A stretch of DNA of 64,000 nt, taken from assembly GCA_963678675.1 (NCBI GenBank), contig OY783198.1, positions 13,278,580 through 13,342,579 on the forward strand, given 5' to 3'. A program made the translations under genes and the position numbers. The DNA is from Xiphydria camelus (Eukaryota; Arthropoda; Insecta; Hymenoptera; Xiphydriidae). The notes beneath the pieces were generated by a model that was not told the origin of the DNA, did no database searches, and worked only from the letters and a program-made list of their open reading frames with translations. Of the stretch, positions 36,028 to 46,073 are shown in pieces; the first letter of the stretch is position 1; each line of letters opens with the position of its first letter.

Positions 36028-36360
36028 TTAATGTAACTAAAAAAAAAAAAAGAAAAACGTAGGGGTCTGGTATTTTATATGTAGAAAGAGTGTGTACAAA
36101 ATTTGAAAAGAATCGGTGCAGTCGTTTTTAAATGACGATGTCCACGGACTTGGTTTCGAGAAACAAGCGTTTAAAGCGTCGATAGTCCGGGAGCCAGCAA
36201 CGGTTTTCGTTACGTCACAGAGAACAGGGCTAGAATTTTTATGATGAGCTCCTTGTAACGTGTGAACAAAGGAATGACTGGTCTGGCAGCGCTCCGAGGG
36301 TGGTTTTGGCAACAATATAATTTTCAAAATTAAAAAAAAATAGAAGTTACGTCATGTATA

Positions 36361-37938
36361 CCGTATGTCCCACTCTGTACGGGCCAGTTTGAAAGTTACC
36401 TTCAGGGAGGCTTGGTCGGTAATCGAAACATTTAATACCGGTAGAAGTCGAGTCGGTAGTTAGAGTTGGTGTCAATTCGGGAGATCGAAGCGTCTAACCT
36501 CGAAATTATGGATTTAAATGGAATGGAAATTACTCAACATTATTCACAAATTCATAATTTCGAGGTTAGACGCTTCGATCTCCCGAATTGACACCAACTC
36601 TAACTACCGACTCGACTTCTACCGGTACCCCGATAGCAAAGTGGCACCACAGTGACTGCACCCTGCTTTCACGCGGTGCATTCGAGTGCATGCACTGGGG
36701 TGTCCATCTGTCTGTGCACCGTGAAGCCACACTGCAGTCACGCAGTGTAAGCACGATGGTAAAAGTAGAATTTTGCAAAAAGGGGGCGATAAAGTAGGAT
36801 TTCCCGCCTGCCTTATCCGCCTACTAGAGAGAGAGAGAGAGAGAGAGAGAGAGTGTCGGTTTTTTTTTCTCAAACCCGACCCGGCCAGGACTCGAAGCTG
36901 CGATCTTTAGAAGACTGGGAACGCTTCTCGCATTCTACCAATTGCGCCATCGACTCTTTGTGGTGGAAGTCGACTAAGTTATACATATAATATCGATACC
37001 TGAAAGCAACAGTACTGTGACTAGTGAGATAAAGCCGAAAGCCGATTTCGAGCTATGTCAAACGTAAACTAAATTTTAAATATTTTTGCCGAGATATCTC
37101 AGTGTTGCATTGTGTAAAGGCCGGTTTATATATATATATCTCATTAAATTTTTAAAAATAATTTGATACTTTCTTTTTCAAAACAGTAGCGATTATGATA
37201 ATTAATTATTCATTATTTATGAAATAATTCAGTACAATTTGCACTGTTTGAAACATTATTATAATATCAATTTTGTTATTTTCTAATTTAAAAATTCTTC
37301 TATCGGGGTGTGAAATCAATTAATTGTAAATTTACAACCGCACACATCCGCAGATCAAAATTTGTAACTAGTCACAAATTGCTTTCTGGGAACAAACCTA
37401 TTATTATATCAATTTTGTTATTTTCTAATTTAACACATTCGCTGCCACTTTTAGATTGATAGCATCGCGCTCAGTGCCGGTAACAGACTGAATAATTATA
37501 TATAATGTGCACGTCAATGTGTCTCCGATCGGAGACGGCGGCACAGGCGCGAAGTGTCGACTGGCTCCGATCGGAGCCGGCGGCAGCAAACGACGTGTTA
37601 AAAATTTTGTGAAGACAATGAAGTTACCGACATTCATGGTCGGTAAATTTACGAAGTGTGCACGTCAAAAAGGCACCTTGACTGCACTGAGTGTAACTAC
37701 TGTGTCTTTACGCTGTGAACCACTCAGTGTGTTCACTGTGTAGCCACGGTGCTTTTAGTTTGTGTACGCCACGCGATCACGCCACGGTGAGACCATAGTG
37801 GTGCCACTACGTGGCAGCACTGCGTGCGGCTAGCGTGTAAATCCACGCTTTGCTGTCGGGGGTATTAAATCACTCAAGTACCGACCAAGCCTCCCCGAAG
37901 GTAACTTCAAACTGGCCCGTACAGAGTGGGACATACGG
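36361..37938 (+). mobile_element. Composite TA-flanked non-autonomous element, complete copy (1578 bp)
   Basis: Bounded by TA (36359-36360 and 37939-37940). The ends are CCGTATGTCCCACTCTGTAC and its inverse. It consists of a palindromic MITE whose second arm is interrupted by about 1.2 kb containing a tRNA-like SINE (36874-36955), shared AT-rich sequence and the CTCCGATCGGAG body. The empty target (GTCATGTATAACAGGG, read on the minus strand) survives at about 39627-39645. Confidence 0.8.
36874..36955 (-). repeat. tRNA-derived SINE-like segment inside the composite element
   Basis: Minus-strand A box GATGGCGCAATTGGTAGAAT. The B box is altered to AGCTTCGAGTCCTGG. It is nearly identical to 7171-7258 and followed by the same CT/GA tract (36823-36853). 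Confidence 0.6.
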
Positions 37939-38407
37939 TAACAGGGCTGAAATTTTTATGAGGGCTTCGTTACAATGCATACAGACGAGATAGTAAAGTC
38001 TGGCACTCTCTCTTCCGAGGGTGGAAAGTGGGTGACAGAAGGGGTTGAAGTAGCTCCACATAAAGTCGTCTCACTCGCACTTAAGTGCGCGCATAAGACT
38101 ATCTCACTCGCAGTCAGGGGCACGGTTTTTCTGACCTGGCAGGGTGTTTTCACTAGAATTTCGGTCTGGCATCCATAATTTCACTTTCATGGAGTAAGAG
38201 CTACTCCAGACTGCCCCGTTTACAGTAAAATAATCAGTCTGAGTTTTTGACATATTATTCGAAACACCTGCCAAAAGTGAAAGTATTAATACCAGACCGA
38301 AATTTTGGTGGATTAATAATTTCACTTTTGGCAGGTATTTCGAATAATGTGTCAAAAACTCAGACTGATTATTTTACTGTAAACGGGGCAGTCTGGAGTA
38401 GCTCTTA

Positions 38408-39304
38408 GGGCCGAAACCACCAACTCTGATTAAATTGTTAATTTCCGATTAGCTTAATTTAATCAAGTTCTTGCGTTCCACCAATTGTTAAACCATGAAT
38501 AAAGTGAGATAATCGCCGTTGAACTTAATCGGCCATTTTTGGCCGGTTAGGAATTTAATTAGTGATTAATGTGGATCAACATAACCTCAAAGTCGAAGTC
38601 TCACTGCTGTGCAATACTATACCGGACATGAATTTATTTTACGACGATATTTTATCATCATCTGATGATGAAAATGGTATCGAAATTAATAGGACACATT
38701 TAATTAAGGAACGAATTAATTATTTCCAAACTTTGGATGGTTTGGATTTCATTACGCGTTTTCGGTTATCGAAAGACAGTGTTGAAGCTTTGCTTCTGGA
38801 AATTGTACATAATTTGAAACACGCTACAGAAAGATAAATTACTTCTTAAATAATATATAATCTATTTTAAAATATCGCAACATTATCATGTTACGTTAAA
38901 AATCGCGTAGAATTTTCTGTATCTTTACTAAATAAAGGGAGTGCACATTTCAGAAACCACGCTATTGCACCCAGAGTACAACTGCTTGCTCTCCGGTATT
39001 ATGCAACTGGTTCCTTTTTAAATTCTGTTGGAGATTTCGGCAGCTCACTGAGCTCGGCTTGCAGCGCGTCAGTTGATCACGTCAAGTTTTCCTCCTACTT
39101 CATTACAAGTTCCGTTGATGAACCAATCAGAATCACCGTTACAACAAAACCAAAACTTATTGCGAAGAGGGTATATGATTAGATAATCGGGGGTTAAAAA
39201 TTTATGGTGGAACGAATTTTGCAGTTAATCATGATTAGAACGCCGATTAAATATAATCGTGATTAGGTAATCAAGCATTTAATCAGAGTTGATGGAATCG
39301 GCCC
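38408..39304 (+). mobile_element. PIF/Harbinger element, internally deleted, TTA target duplication
   Basis: The ends GGGCCGAAACCACCAACTCT and AGAGTTGATGGAATCGGCCC are bounded by TTA (38405-38407 and 39305-39307). It carries the 5' part of a Harbinger transposase gene (38628-39180) and lacks the DDE domain, so it is non-autonomous. Confidence 0.85.
38628..39180 (+). pseudogene. Harbinger transposase, N-terminal part, with a damaged splice donor
   Basis: Exon 1 (ATG 38628 to 38833) encodes an acidic lead and DFITRFRLSKDSVEALLLEI. Exon 2 (from 38954, acceptor TTTCAG) encodes NHAIAPRVQLLALRYYATGS, then FLNSVGDFG. Both are signature stretches of PIF/Harbinger (HARBI1-like) transposases. Joining AG at 38833 to base 38954 gives the expected ERNHAI, but the donor now reads ATAAAT where GTAAAT is expected, so correct splicing is unlikely. 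After about 30 more residues (to about KLIAKRVYD) the gene stops. The catalytic DDE core is absent. Confidence 0.75.
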
Positions 39305-39384
39305 TTACTCCATAAGTGAAATTATCGATGCCAGACCGAAATTCTAGTGGGAACACCCTGCCAGGTCAGAAAAACCTTGCCCCT

Positions 39385-39490
39385 GACTGCGAGTGAGATA
39401 GTCTTATGCGCGCACTTGAGTGCGAGTGAGATAGGTTATGCGCGCACTTGAGTGGGAGTGAGATAGTCTTATGCGCGCACTTGAGTGTGA
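39385..39490. repeat. Short tandem array, GTCTTATGCGCGCACTTGAG type
   Basis: About three imperfect copies of a 33-36 bp unit (TTATGCGCGCACTTGAGTG plus GAGTGAGATA). The other arm of the palindrome has fewer copies (38073-38115), so the array expanded after the arms separated. Confidence 0.6.
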
Positions 39491-39853
39491 GTGAGACGAC
39501 TTTATGTGGAGCTACTTCAACCCCTTCTGTCACCCACTTTCCACCCTCGGAAGAGAGAGAGAGAGAGCGCCAGACTTTACTATCTCGTCTTTATGCATTG
39601 TAACGAAGCCCTCATAAAAATTTTAGCCCTGTTATACATGACGTAACTTCCATTTTTTTTTCATTTTGAAAATTATATTGTTGCCAAAACCACCCTCGGA
39701 GCGCTGCCAGACCAGTCATTCCTTTGTTCACACGTTACAAGGAGCTCATCATAAAAATTCTAGCCCTGTTCTCTATGACGTAAGAAAAACGTTGCTGGCT
39801 CCCGGACTACGAGTTCTTGCCGCTCCGCAGTATTAGAGGAGCGGGAGACTTTA

Positions 39854-39979
39854 GGGCCGGTTTTACCAACAGGTATAAACGCGGTATAGCGCTATACTGA
39901 GAATACCCACAAGGCTTATTGCTGGTTATTCTCAGTATAGCGCTATACCGCGTTTATACCGTGTTGGTAAAACCGGCCC
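39854..39979. mobile_element. PIF/Harbinger-type MITE, 126 bp, TTA target duplication
   Basis: GGGCCGGTTTTACCAACA and TGTTGGTAAAACCGGCCC bound a nearly perfect palindrome (GGTATAAACGCGGTATAGCG in both arms). It is flanked by TTA (39851-39853 and 39980-39982). Confidence 0.8.
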
Positions 39980-39982
39980 TTA

Positions 39983-40855
39983 AGGCTAAATGTACCGTCT
40001 TTGGTTCAAAATTTTGCCACACGTGGCAGCACCAAAATGAGCGAATTTTACTTGACAATTTTCTCCCCAACGAACGGTTCATTTTTTAATCTGTAAACGG
40101 ATTCTTGACTGTTTTCAATGTAGAATTTAATGAAATTGGTTATTAAAATTTTAAGTTGAAAAATTTTACAAAAAAATGCTTAAAAAACGCCAAAACTGTA
40201 CTTTTGTAAAAAAAAATAGGGTTATAGAGACAAACAAGAAGTCTAACTGATAATTGCTTTGGTTCGAATTTTGATTCTACCCAAAAACGTGATCGTAATC
40301 AGTAATTTCTGTATTCAACCGAGCGCTGGCGTGGCGAGCAAAGACAGCGTGGCGGGGCGGGGCGAGCTTGCTTTCCACGCTCTCGCGGTCGGCCTTCCTG
40401 GACGTGTCTCGGCAAGAGTGTATGTAGTAGGTGCCGGCTTGAGAAAGAGCGCGAAGCATGAGACAGAGCGTGGCTATAGAGTCGGGCAGGTGCAGGAGAA
40501 ATGAAACGGTGTAGTCTCGCTTTACTAATAGTCCAGTCAAAGGGTCTAGCCGAGTAAGATGGTCAAAATTGCCTTTGAGCGATTCGAAAAAGTGACCGGG
40601 CCATTATGTTCCTGATGTATAGAAGCCCCTATTCCTAGATTTTTAGACCCCTAGACGAACCTGGGGCAAAATGAGAGGGCATTTGGTGTTTTGGGGTTTT
40701 TTGACGATATCTCGGTCAATTTTTGAGCTAGAAAAGAAATCTTTTTTTGGTTTTGTAGAGTTTTTTAAGTCCTACAAAACTGTTTAGTCGAAAAAATGTT
40801 TGGCGCCAAATTCAAATTTTTATAGCGTTTTAAAAATTTCTGGGAAAAATTCCCA
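39983..40855. other. Unassigned stretch
   Basis: AT-rich except a GC-rich patch (40320-40490). ORFs in that patch (40259-40504 plus, 40277-40540 minus) overlap on opposite strands and have no recognisable domain. Confidence 0.25.
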
Positions 40856-41135
40856 GAAACTGGGAATGCTTTCGCACTCTACCAATTGAGCCACCGACTC
40901 TTCGAGTGGCGCTGGTCGACTCCAGTCATATATAGAAACCGAACATAACAGTGACTACTCTCGAAGGTTCTTCTCATTAAATTTTATAAAATAATTTGAT
41001 ACTTTCTTTTTCAAAACAATAGCGATTATAATAATTAATCATTCATTATTTATGGAATAATTCGGTATAATTTGCGCTGTTTAAAATATCATTATTATAT
41101 TAATTTTGTTATTTTTTAATTTAAAAATCTTATGA
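40856..41135 (-). repeat. SINE-like segment with shared AT-rich flank, copy 4
   Basis: CTACCAATTGAGCCACCGAC (minus-strand A box) and the following AT-rich 220 bp match 3250-3400 and 36930-37290. The B-box end is missing. Confidence 0.55.
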
Positions 41136-41224
41136 AGACAGTGCATTCACAATAAATTTACGAAGTGTTTGCACGTTCGTTTCCGTACGTTGTAAAAAAA
41201 ATTTAACAATTTCGTAATGAAAAA

Positions 41225-41290
41225 AAAAAATACTACGGGGGAATCGAACCCGGGTCCTTAAGCATGCGAGTCCAGCACGCTACCAGTGTA
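41225..41290 (-). repeat. tRNA-like sequence, degenerate
   Basis: The minus strand reads CACTGGTAGCGTGCTGGACT and a B box CGGGTTCGATTCCCCC, followed by a T run that could stop Pol III. A CGTGC/GCATG stem can form, but the loop lacks U33 and no acceptor stem pairs. It is more likely a tRNA pseudogene or SINE head than a working tRNA. Confidence 0.35.
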
Positions 41291-41329
41291 GGAGGTTTTT
41301 CAGGCCACAGGTGATCGATTCACTTATGC

Positions 41330-42213
41330 GACCACGAAATGTCTATGCAAAGTTCAGGTGACCGACAATATTTTGGCTGTACCAGTACAATCTTTACACA
41401 CTGTGTGTGTCTTTATGAACATTGGAGACAATGAAGTATATATTGGCATACCGGTAAACGATAAAGAGTTGGAATAAATTGAATACAAAATTTTGCCTGC
41501 CGAAATACTGTGTATTCTCTATAGTTCTAATAAATTTTGGGCGAATATATATGGGGATTAAAATTAATAAATAATAATGATTGATTATTTGTCTATGCCT
41601 AAGTTTTTAATGTAGTAATTCATGTTGTAAACAATTTTTGGAAATAAAGTTTGGTTTCAGTGAAATTTAGGATAAATAGATTTTGTCATTCTTCTTATAA
41701 AATATTCTTTTATTAGTGATCAAAAAAGGAAAGCAGAAAGTGGGAAATACTGTTCTAATTACTCTAATTACGGTTTTATGTATTTTTCATAAAAAAAGTT
41801 CAAGATTTATTAAATAAAGCGAAAAATTTATCATTCACTACATCGTAGAGGAGTTATAGGCTTAATATATAGGTGGTATTTGCAAAAGGTAAAAGATGAT
41901 TGCGGAAATTTAGGCTGAAAAGGATGGTAGCAGGAGGTAGTAGGACCTCTAGGCGGAAATCAGGGTTGAAAATAGAATGTAGGGTTTTGAGGAGGGACTT
42001 AGGATTATTTGAGGTGTTCTAGGGGGTAAGCAGGTCAAAATAGACGACTCGGGCGTGCTCAAATTTCAGGAGCCTCGCAGGAGGGCACGGAAACACTGTG
42101 CGGCGGTGTTTGTTTATGCGTCGAAGAAACTATTGGTCCACCTAACACGCAGTCTGATGTCCCTTATATTAGTGTATACTCCCGCCTCGCTCCCGAGGAT
42201 CTACGGGGGGGAG
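41330..42213. other. AT-rich stretch, nothing recognised
   Basis: No gene or inverted repeat until the GC-richer words TCGCTCCCGAGGATCTACGG (42189), which recur at 44510. Confidence 0.3.
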
Positions 42214-42489
42214 CGCCGCACAGTAGTTCAGAGAACGCCGATTTAGCTTATCGAAATTCGTTATCGAAAAACTAAGGAACTTCTTGGTCAGTGAAGTCTT
42301 ATTACGTTTATAGTAGGGTTATTTATCTATAAATTTAATGTTAATTCATAAAATAATTAAAATTTATTTATAAAAAAAATTATTTATAGAATCATAAAAA
42401 ATTTTATGAAATAATTTGAATGTTAAAGTAATATTTGAATGAAATAAAAGAAATAAATTTTATTCATTTATAAATTTACGCATTAGTAA

Positions 42490-42795
42490 ATGAGTAAGCG
42501 CCTCCTGAAGTTTGCTGTTTGTAGACTGCGGGCTCATGACGCAAAATTGTACTATTCTCATCATCCGGTAAGGTGTTTCTGTTGCAAATTTGTACAAAAT
42601 GGATCGTATGACCCCAAGGTATGTAGATTTGTTGCAATAGTTACTTACATTAATAGTTTAGACTTGTTGCTGTGTGTGTTTTTCTATGTAAATAAGTTTG
42701 ACATGAGATATATTATTCGGCAGGTAACGGCAGGAGCTGTTTTGGCTTGCATGTGCTTCTACTACTCTTACTGTAATAGGTGCAACATAAACTAA
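42490..42795 (+). CDS. Unrecognised cysteine-rich ORF in the left palindrome arm
   Basis: 101 codons from ATG 42490. Cysteine/aromatic-rich: RCFCCKFVQNGSYDPK, then CMCFYYSYCNRCNIN at the end. The middle may be an intron: PK is followed by gtatgt at 42619, and cggcag precedes VTAGAVLACMC at 42724, so a spliced product of about 66 residues is possible. No family was recognised. In the opposite arm the matching ORF starts with TTG instead of ATG, so only this copy has a normal start. It could be a chance ORF of the repeat. Confidence 0.3.
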   Translation: MSKRLLKFAVCRLRAHDAKLYYSHHPVRCFCCKFVQNGSYDPKVCRFVAIVTYINSLDLLLCVFFYVNKFDMRYIIRQVTAGAVLACMCFYYSYCNRCNIN

Positions 42796-43104
42796 AACCT
42801 GCTTTAACCTGCTTTTTTTTATTTTTTATTTCCAGTGGTTACGTCGCACGATAGACTGTCTTCCGCACATTGGTCTTACCGCTCAACCTCATCGCGATCG
42901 AAATACCTCGCTAATGTAGAGTTAATTTTGCCATCGAGGAGACGTTATGTACGCTGTTAATGAGCTCGCATTCCCGCACTTTTCCCGAAAGTGAGGTACT
43001 TCGATCGTCATGAGATTGAGCGGTAAGACCGATGTGCGAAAGACAGTCTATCGTGCGACGTAACGACTGGAAATGAAAAATAAAAAAGCAGGTTAAAGCA
43101 GGTT

Positions 43105-43410
43105 TTAGTTTATGTTGCACCTATTACAGTAAGAGTAGTAGAAGCACATGCAAGCCAAAATAGCTCCTGCCGTTACCTGCTGAATAATATATCTCATGTC
43201 AAACTTATTTAGATAGAAAAACACACACAGCAACAAGTCTAAACTATTAATGTAAGTAACTATTGCAACAAATCTACATACCTTGGGGTCATACGATCCA
43301 TTTTGTACAAATTTGCAACAGAAACACCTTACCGGATGATGAGAATAGTACAATTTTGCGTCATGAGCCCGCAGTCTACAAACAGCAAACTTCAGGAGGC
43401 GCTTACTCAA
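43105..43410 (-). pseudogene. Mirror copy of the palindrome ORF, start codon lost
   Basis: About 96 of 101 residues match the plus-strand ORF at 42490-42795. The ATG is TTG here. Confidence 0.35.
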
Positions 43411-43689
43411 TTACTAATGCGTAAATTTATAAATGAATACAATTTATTTCTTTTATTTCATTCAAATATTACTTTAACATTCAAATTATTTCATAAAAAT
43501 TTTTATGATTCTATAAATAATTTTTTTTATAAATAAATTTTAATTTTTTTTTATGAATTAACATTAAATTTATAAGTAAGTAACCCTACTATAAACGTAA
43601 TAAGACTTCACTGACCAAGAAGTTTCTTAGTTTTTCGATAACGAATTTCGATAAGCTAAATCGGCGTTCTCTGAACCACTGTGCGCCGT

Positions 43690-43915
43690 GAAGCGGCGCG
43701 GGGGGGTCGGCGAGCGTAGCGTAGCGAAAATTACTGATTAGGATAGAGATACTGATTGTTGCAAAATTTCCGACACGGTTTTGATTTCACATTGAACGGG
43801 TATATGTCTGTATAAGTGACTATTTTTGAAAAAGTGACCTTTTCAGTTTTTTTCTTTTAGAAGAATGTTTATAATAAACTGTAATTTTTCTTATAAACCA
43901 ATTGAAGATAGAAGA
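43690..43915 (+). repeat. Dispersed repeat, copy 1 (CCGACACGGTTTTGATTTCA)
   Basis: About 220 bp with CACATTGAACGGGTATATGT and TTAGAAGAATGTTTATAATA, repeated in the same orientation at 44541-44775. Confidence 0.6.
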
Positions 43916-44340
43916 ATACGGTGTACGGATGAAGAGCACGTAGCAACGGCTTCCCTCTTTTACCCCTGTACCCTTCATATATTGTCGCACCGGTCTCACT
44001 CTCGTCGCCCTGACGTTTGTGTGTGCGTGCTGCTGCAGTTGGCTGCGAGTGTCAGTGAGACAGAGGGTTGCTGTCGACGTTTCGAAGTAACTGTTCCGTT
44101 GTGCAAGGGTTTCGTAGTAATGCGACCATGAATACCTCGCCAACCTACGAGCCCAGGCAGTATGCATTATCTTATTTCCAGCGCCTCTTTCCAGCGCCTC
44201 CTCGGTAAACGGTTCTACTTTTGGTTGATCAACAAAATTGATTCAATTTCATTGAACAGTGCTTTGAGTGAACAAATATGTATAAGTAAAAGGTACATAA
44301 GTGTACGAAGGAACGTTTAATTAATTTTTCATTTGCAAGC
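43916..44340. other. Unassigned stretch
   Basis: Overlapping ORFs on both strands (43865-44131 plus, 43820-44167 minus), no domain seen. Confidence 0.25.
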
Positions 44341-44435
44341 ACCGTGCCACGTTAGCTAACATGGAAATAATCCCTTCCTATTAAGAAACAATGGATTAAT
44401 TCCATGTTAGCTAACGCGAAATTAAATGTGCACGG
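44341..44435. repeat. Hairpin element, about 95 bp
   Basis: ACCGTGC at one end and GCACGGT at the other, with CGTTAGCTAACATGGAA inverted as TTCCATGTTAGCTAACG inside. Confidence 0.6.
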
Positions 44436-44540
44436 TATTAGAAAATAAAAAGTTAATAAATAATCAATGTCTCTTCTACGCCTTCGTATTAGTATACTCC
44501 CGCCTCGCTCCCGAGGATCTACGGGGTGGAGCGTCGCGAA

Positions 44541-44775
44541 GCGGCATGGGGGAGTTGGCAAGCGTAGCGAGTAGAGGGCGGAGCCCCCTACTCTGTTAAA
44601 AATGACTAATTACGATGGAGATACTGCTTGCTGCAGAATTCCCGACACGGTTTTGATTTCACATTGAACGGGTCTATGTCTCTATAAGTGGATTTTTTTG
44701 AAAAAGTAAATTTTTCAGTTTTTTTCTTTTAGAAGGATGTTTATAATAAACTGTAATTTGTTATAAACCAATTTC
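44541..44775 (+). repeat. Dispersed repeat, copy 2
   Basis: Matches 43690-43915. Preceded by TCGCTCCCGAGGATCTACGG, which also precedes the palindrome at 42189. Confidence 0.6.
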
Positions 44776-45844
44776 ATTAAATTCGATACATGAACAATTA
44801 ATAAATCCGTTTTCAGAATGAACATATGTGCAGCCGTTTCCGAATAAATTACCAAGTAAATTTTGCCCTAACAGTGCAGCCATCTATTGAAAAAATTTCA
44901 TACTATTTGTCGGGGACATTTAGCCTTAAGGAGGATCGTCAGGGCTGAACGGGGTGATAGTCGGAGAGCTAGCGACAAAATTTAGTGAGGTACTCTAAAA
45001 TTGCTAGAAATTTGTAAATAGATGATTAAATAGTAGTAAATGGGAACGGTAATGACCTGTCAAGCTATACCGGGTTGCGTCATTGAAAAATTAATTTTTC
45101 AAAGTTCAAAAAAAAAAAAATTATGTTGCTTCAACAAAGCTATAATTTTAACATGTTTTATAATACCTACCTCTGAAATTGAAAAACAATGGACAGGCGA
45201 TTTCGATGGTTGCATCTCCGTACCAGGCGGGCATAAAATCGCTGTTTTGTGTATTTTTTATGTTGCTTTTACAAAGTTATAATTTATAGGGGATGTTCAT
45301 TTATCTATTTTAAGGAACTATGTAAAAGGACAGGTGATTCTGCTGGTTGCAAGTGACTACCAGGCGAGCATATTAGTGCGACTCCGATAGCACTATTATA
45401 GCGTGCGAGGGAAGGAGAGCGTTTCAGTTGTACGTGAATTGAGTGGAGCCTTTGTTATTATTGTGTTCTCTGTTTTTGTAGTTGTGGGTAATGCGTTTCA
45501 ACGCTTTATTCGGCCCTTTTTATAGGAAAAAATAAATAAATACGCATTTTTTATGTGTATGTTAAACACTCTGTGATTAGTTTTTAGACTTTATTACCAT
45601 TATTATGTGTTCCGTCTCACGATGAAATTTATTAACCCTGAATTGCATGTGGTACTACTACAATGTAACTCCCAATAATGATTATAAAAAATTACATTTT
45701 ATTTGAATCCATTTGAGACTAAACCTTTGCTCTACATATGTACATAAGATCGTAGACAAATTATGGCACACGGTATTTTGTGATCGCTGCTCGGGGTATA
45801 GTCATACAAGGGTGGTGCTACTCTTTAGTTACAATATAAATGCA

Positions 45845-45950
45845 CTCCGTTATTAGATCGACGGTAAGAGAGAAAGAGAGAGAAAGAGAGCGGAGCAGAA
45901 AGGAAGAGGGATGGAAAGAGTTTATCTTACTCCCCCCCCCCCCCCATTAG
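45845..45950. repeat. GA-rich tract and poly-C run
   Basis: AGAGAGAAAGAGAGAG-type sequence, then a run of about 14 C at 45932-45946. Confidence 0.8.
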
Positions 45951-46073
45951 GTGATTAAGGATCCCCGCTGAGGTCACGATGAACTAATTAATTGACCTTC
46001 CGAGCTCAAGGACGCATATTTTCTTGAGACGAAAATCAATCCGATATATTTCGCACTCAAAAAGATGCCTCTA

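Larger units (their letters stand above)
36187..39811. mobile_element. Foldback element with two later insertions in its arms
   Basis: TAGTCCGGGAGCCAGCAAC at 36187 is inverted at 39793-39811. The symmetry continues through CTGGTCTGGCAGCGCTCCGA, TTTTATGAGGGCTTCGTTAC and AGTGGGTGACAGAAGGGGTT to a centre near 38300 (CTACTCCAGACTGCCCCG arms at 38206 and 38387). The left arm is split by 36361-37938 and the right arm by 38408-39304. Each split site is uninterrupted in the other arm. The right arm also has a short tandem array (39385-39490). Confidence 0.8.
42214..43687. repeat. Near-perfect 1.47-kb palindrome with a mirrored ORF
   Basis: The two arms of about 690 bp differ at few positions. Both contain the same ORF (42490-42795 plus and 43105-43410 minus). 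The centre (about 42925-42985) is unpaired. The high arm identity indicates a recent inverted duplication or ongoing arm conversion. Confidence 0.85.

Noticed and set aside
39385..39490. Regularly spaced repeats that might suggest CRISPR
   Set aside because: Only about three direct units with no unique spacers, in eukaryotic DNA. It is a small tandem array in a palindrome arm.
41225..41290. tRNA gene
   Set aside because: B box and a poly-T follow, but there is no pairing acceptor stem and the anticodon loop lacks U33. Listed only as degenerate.
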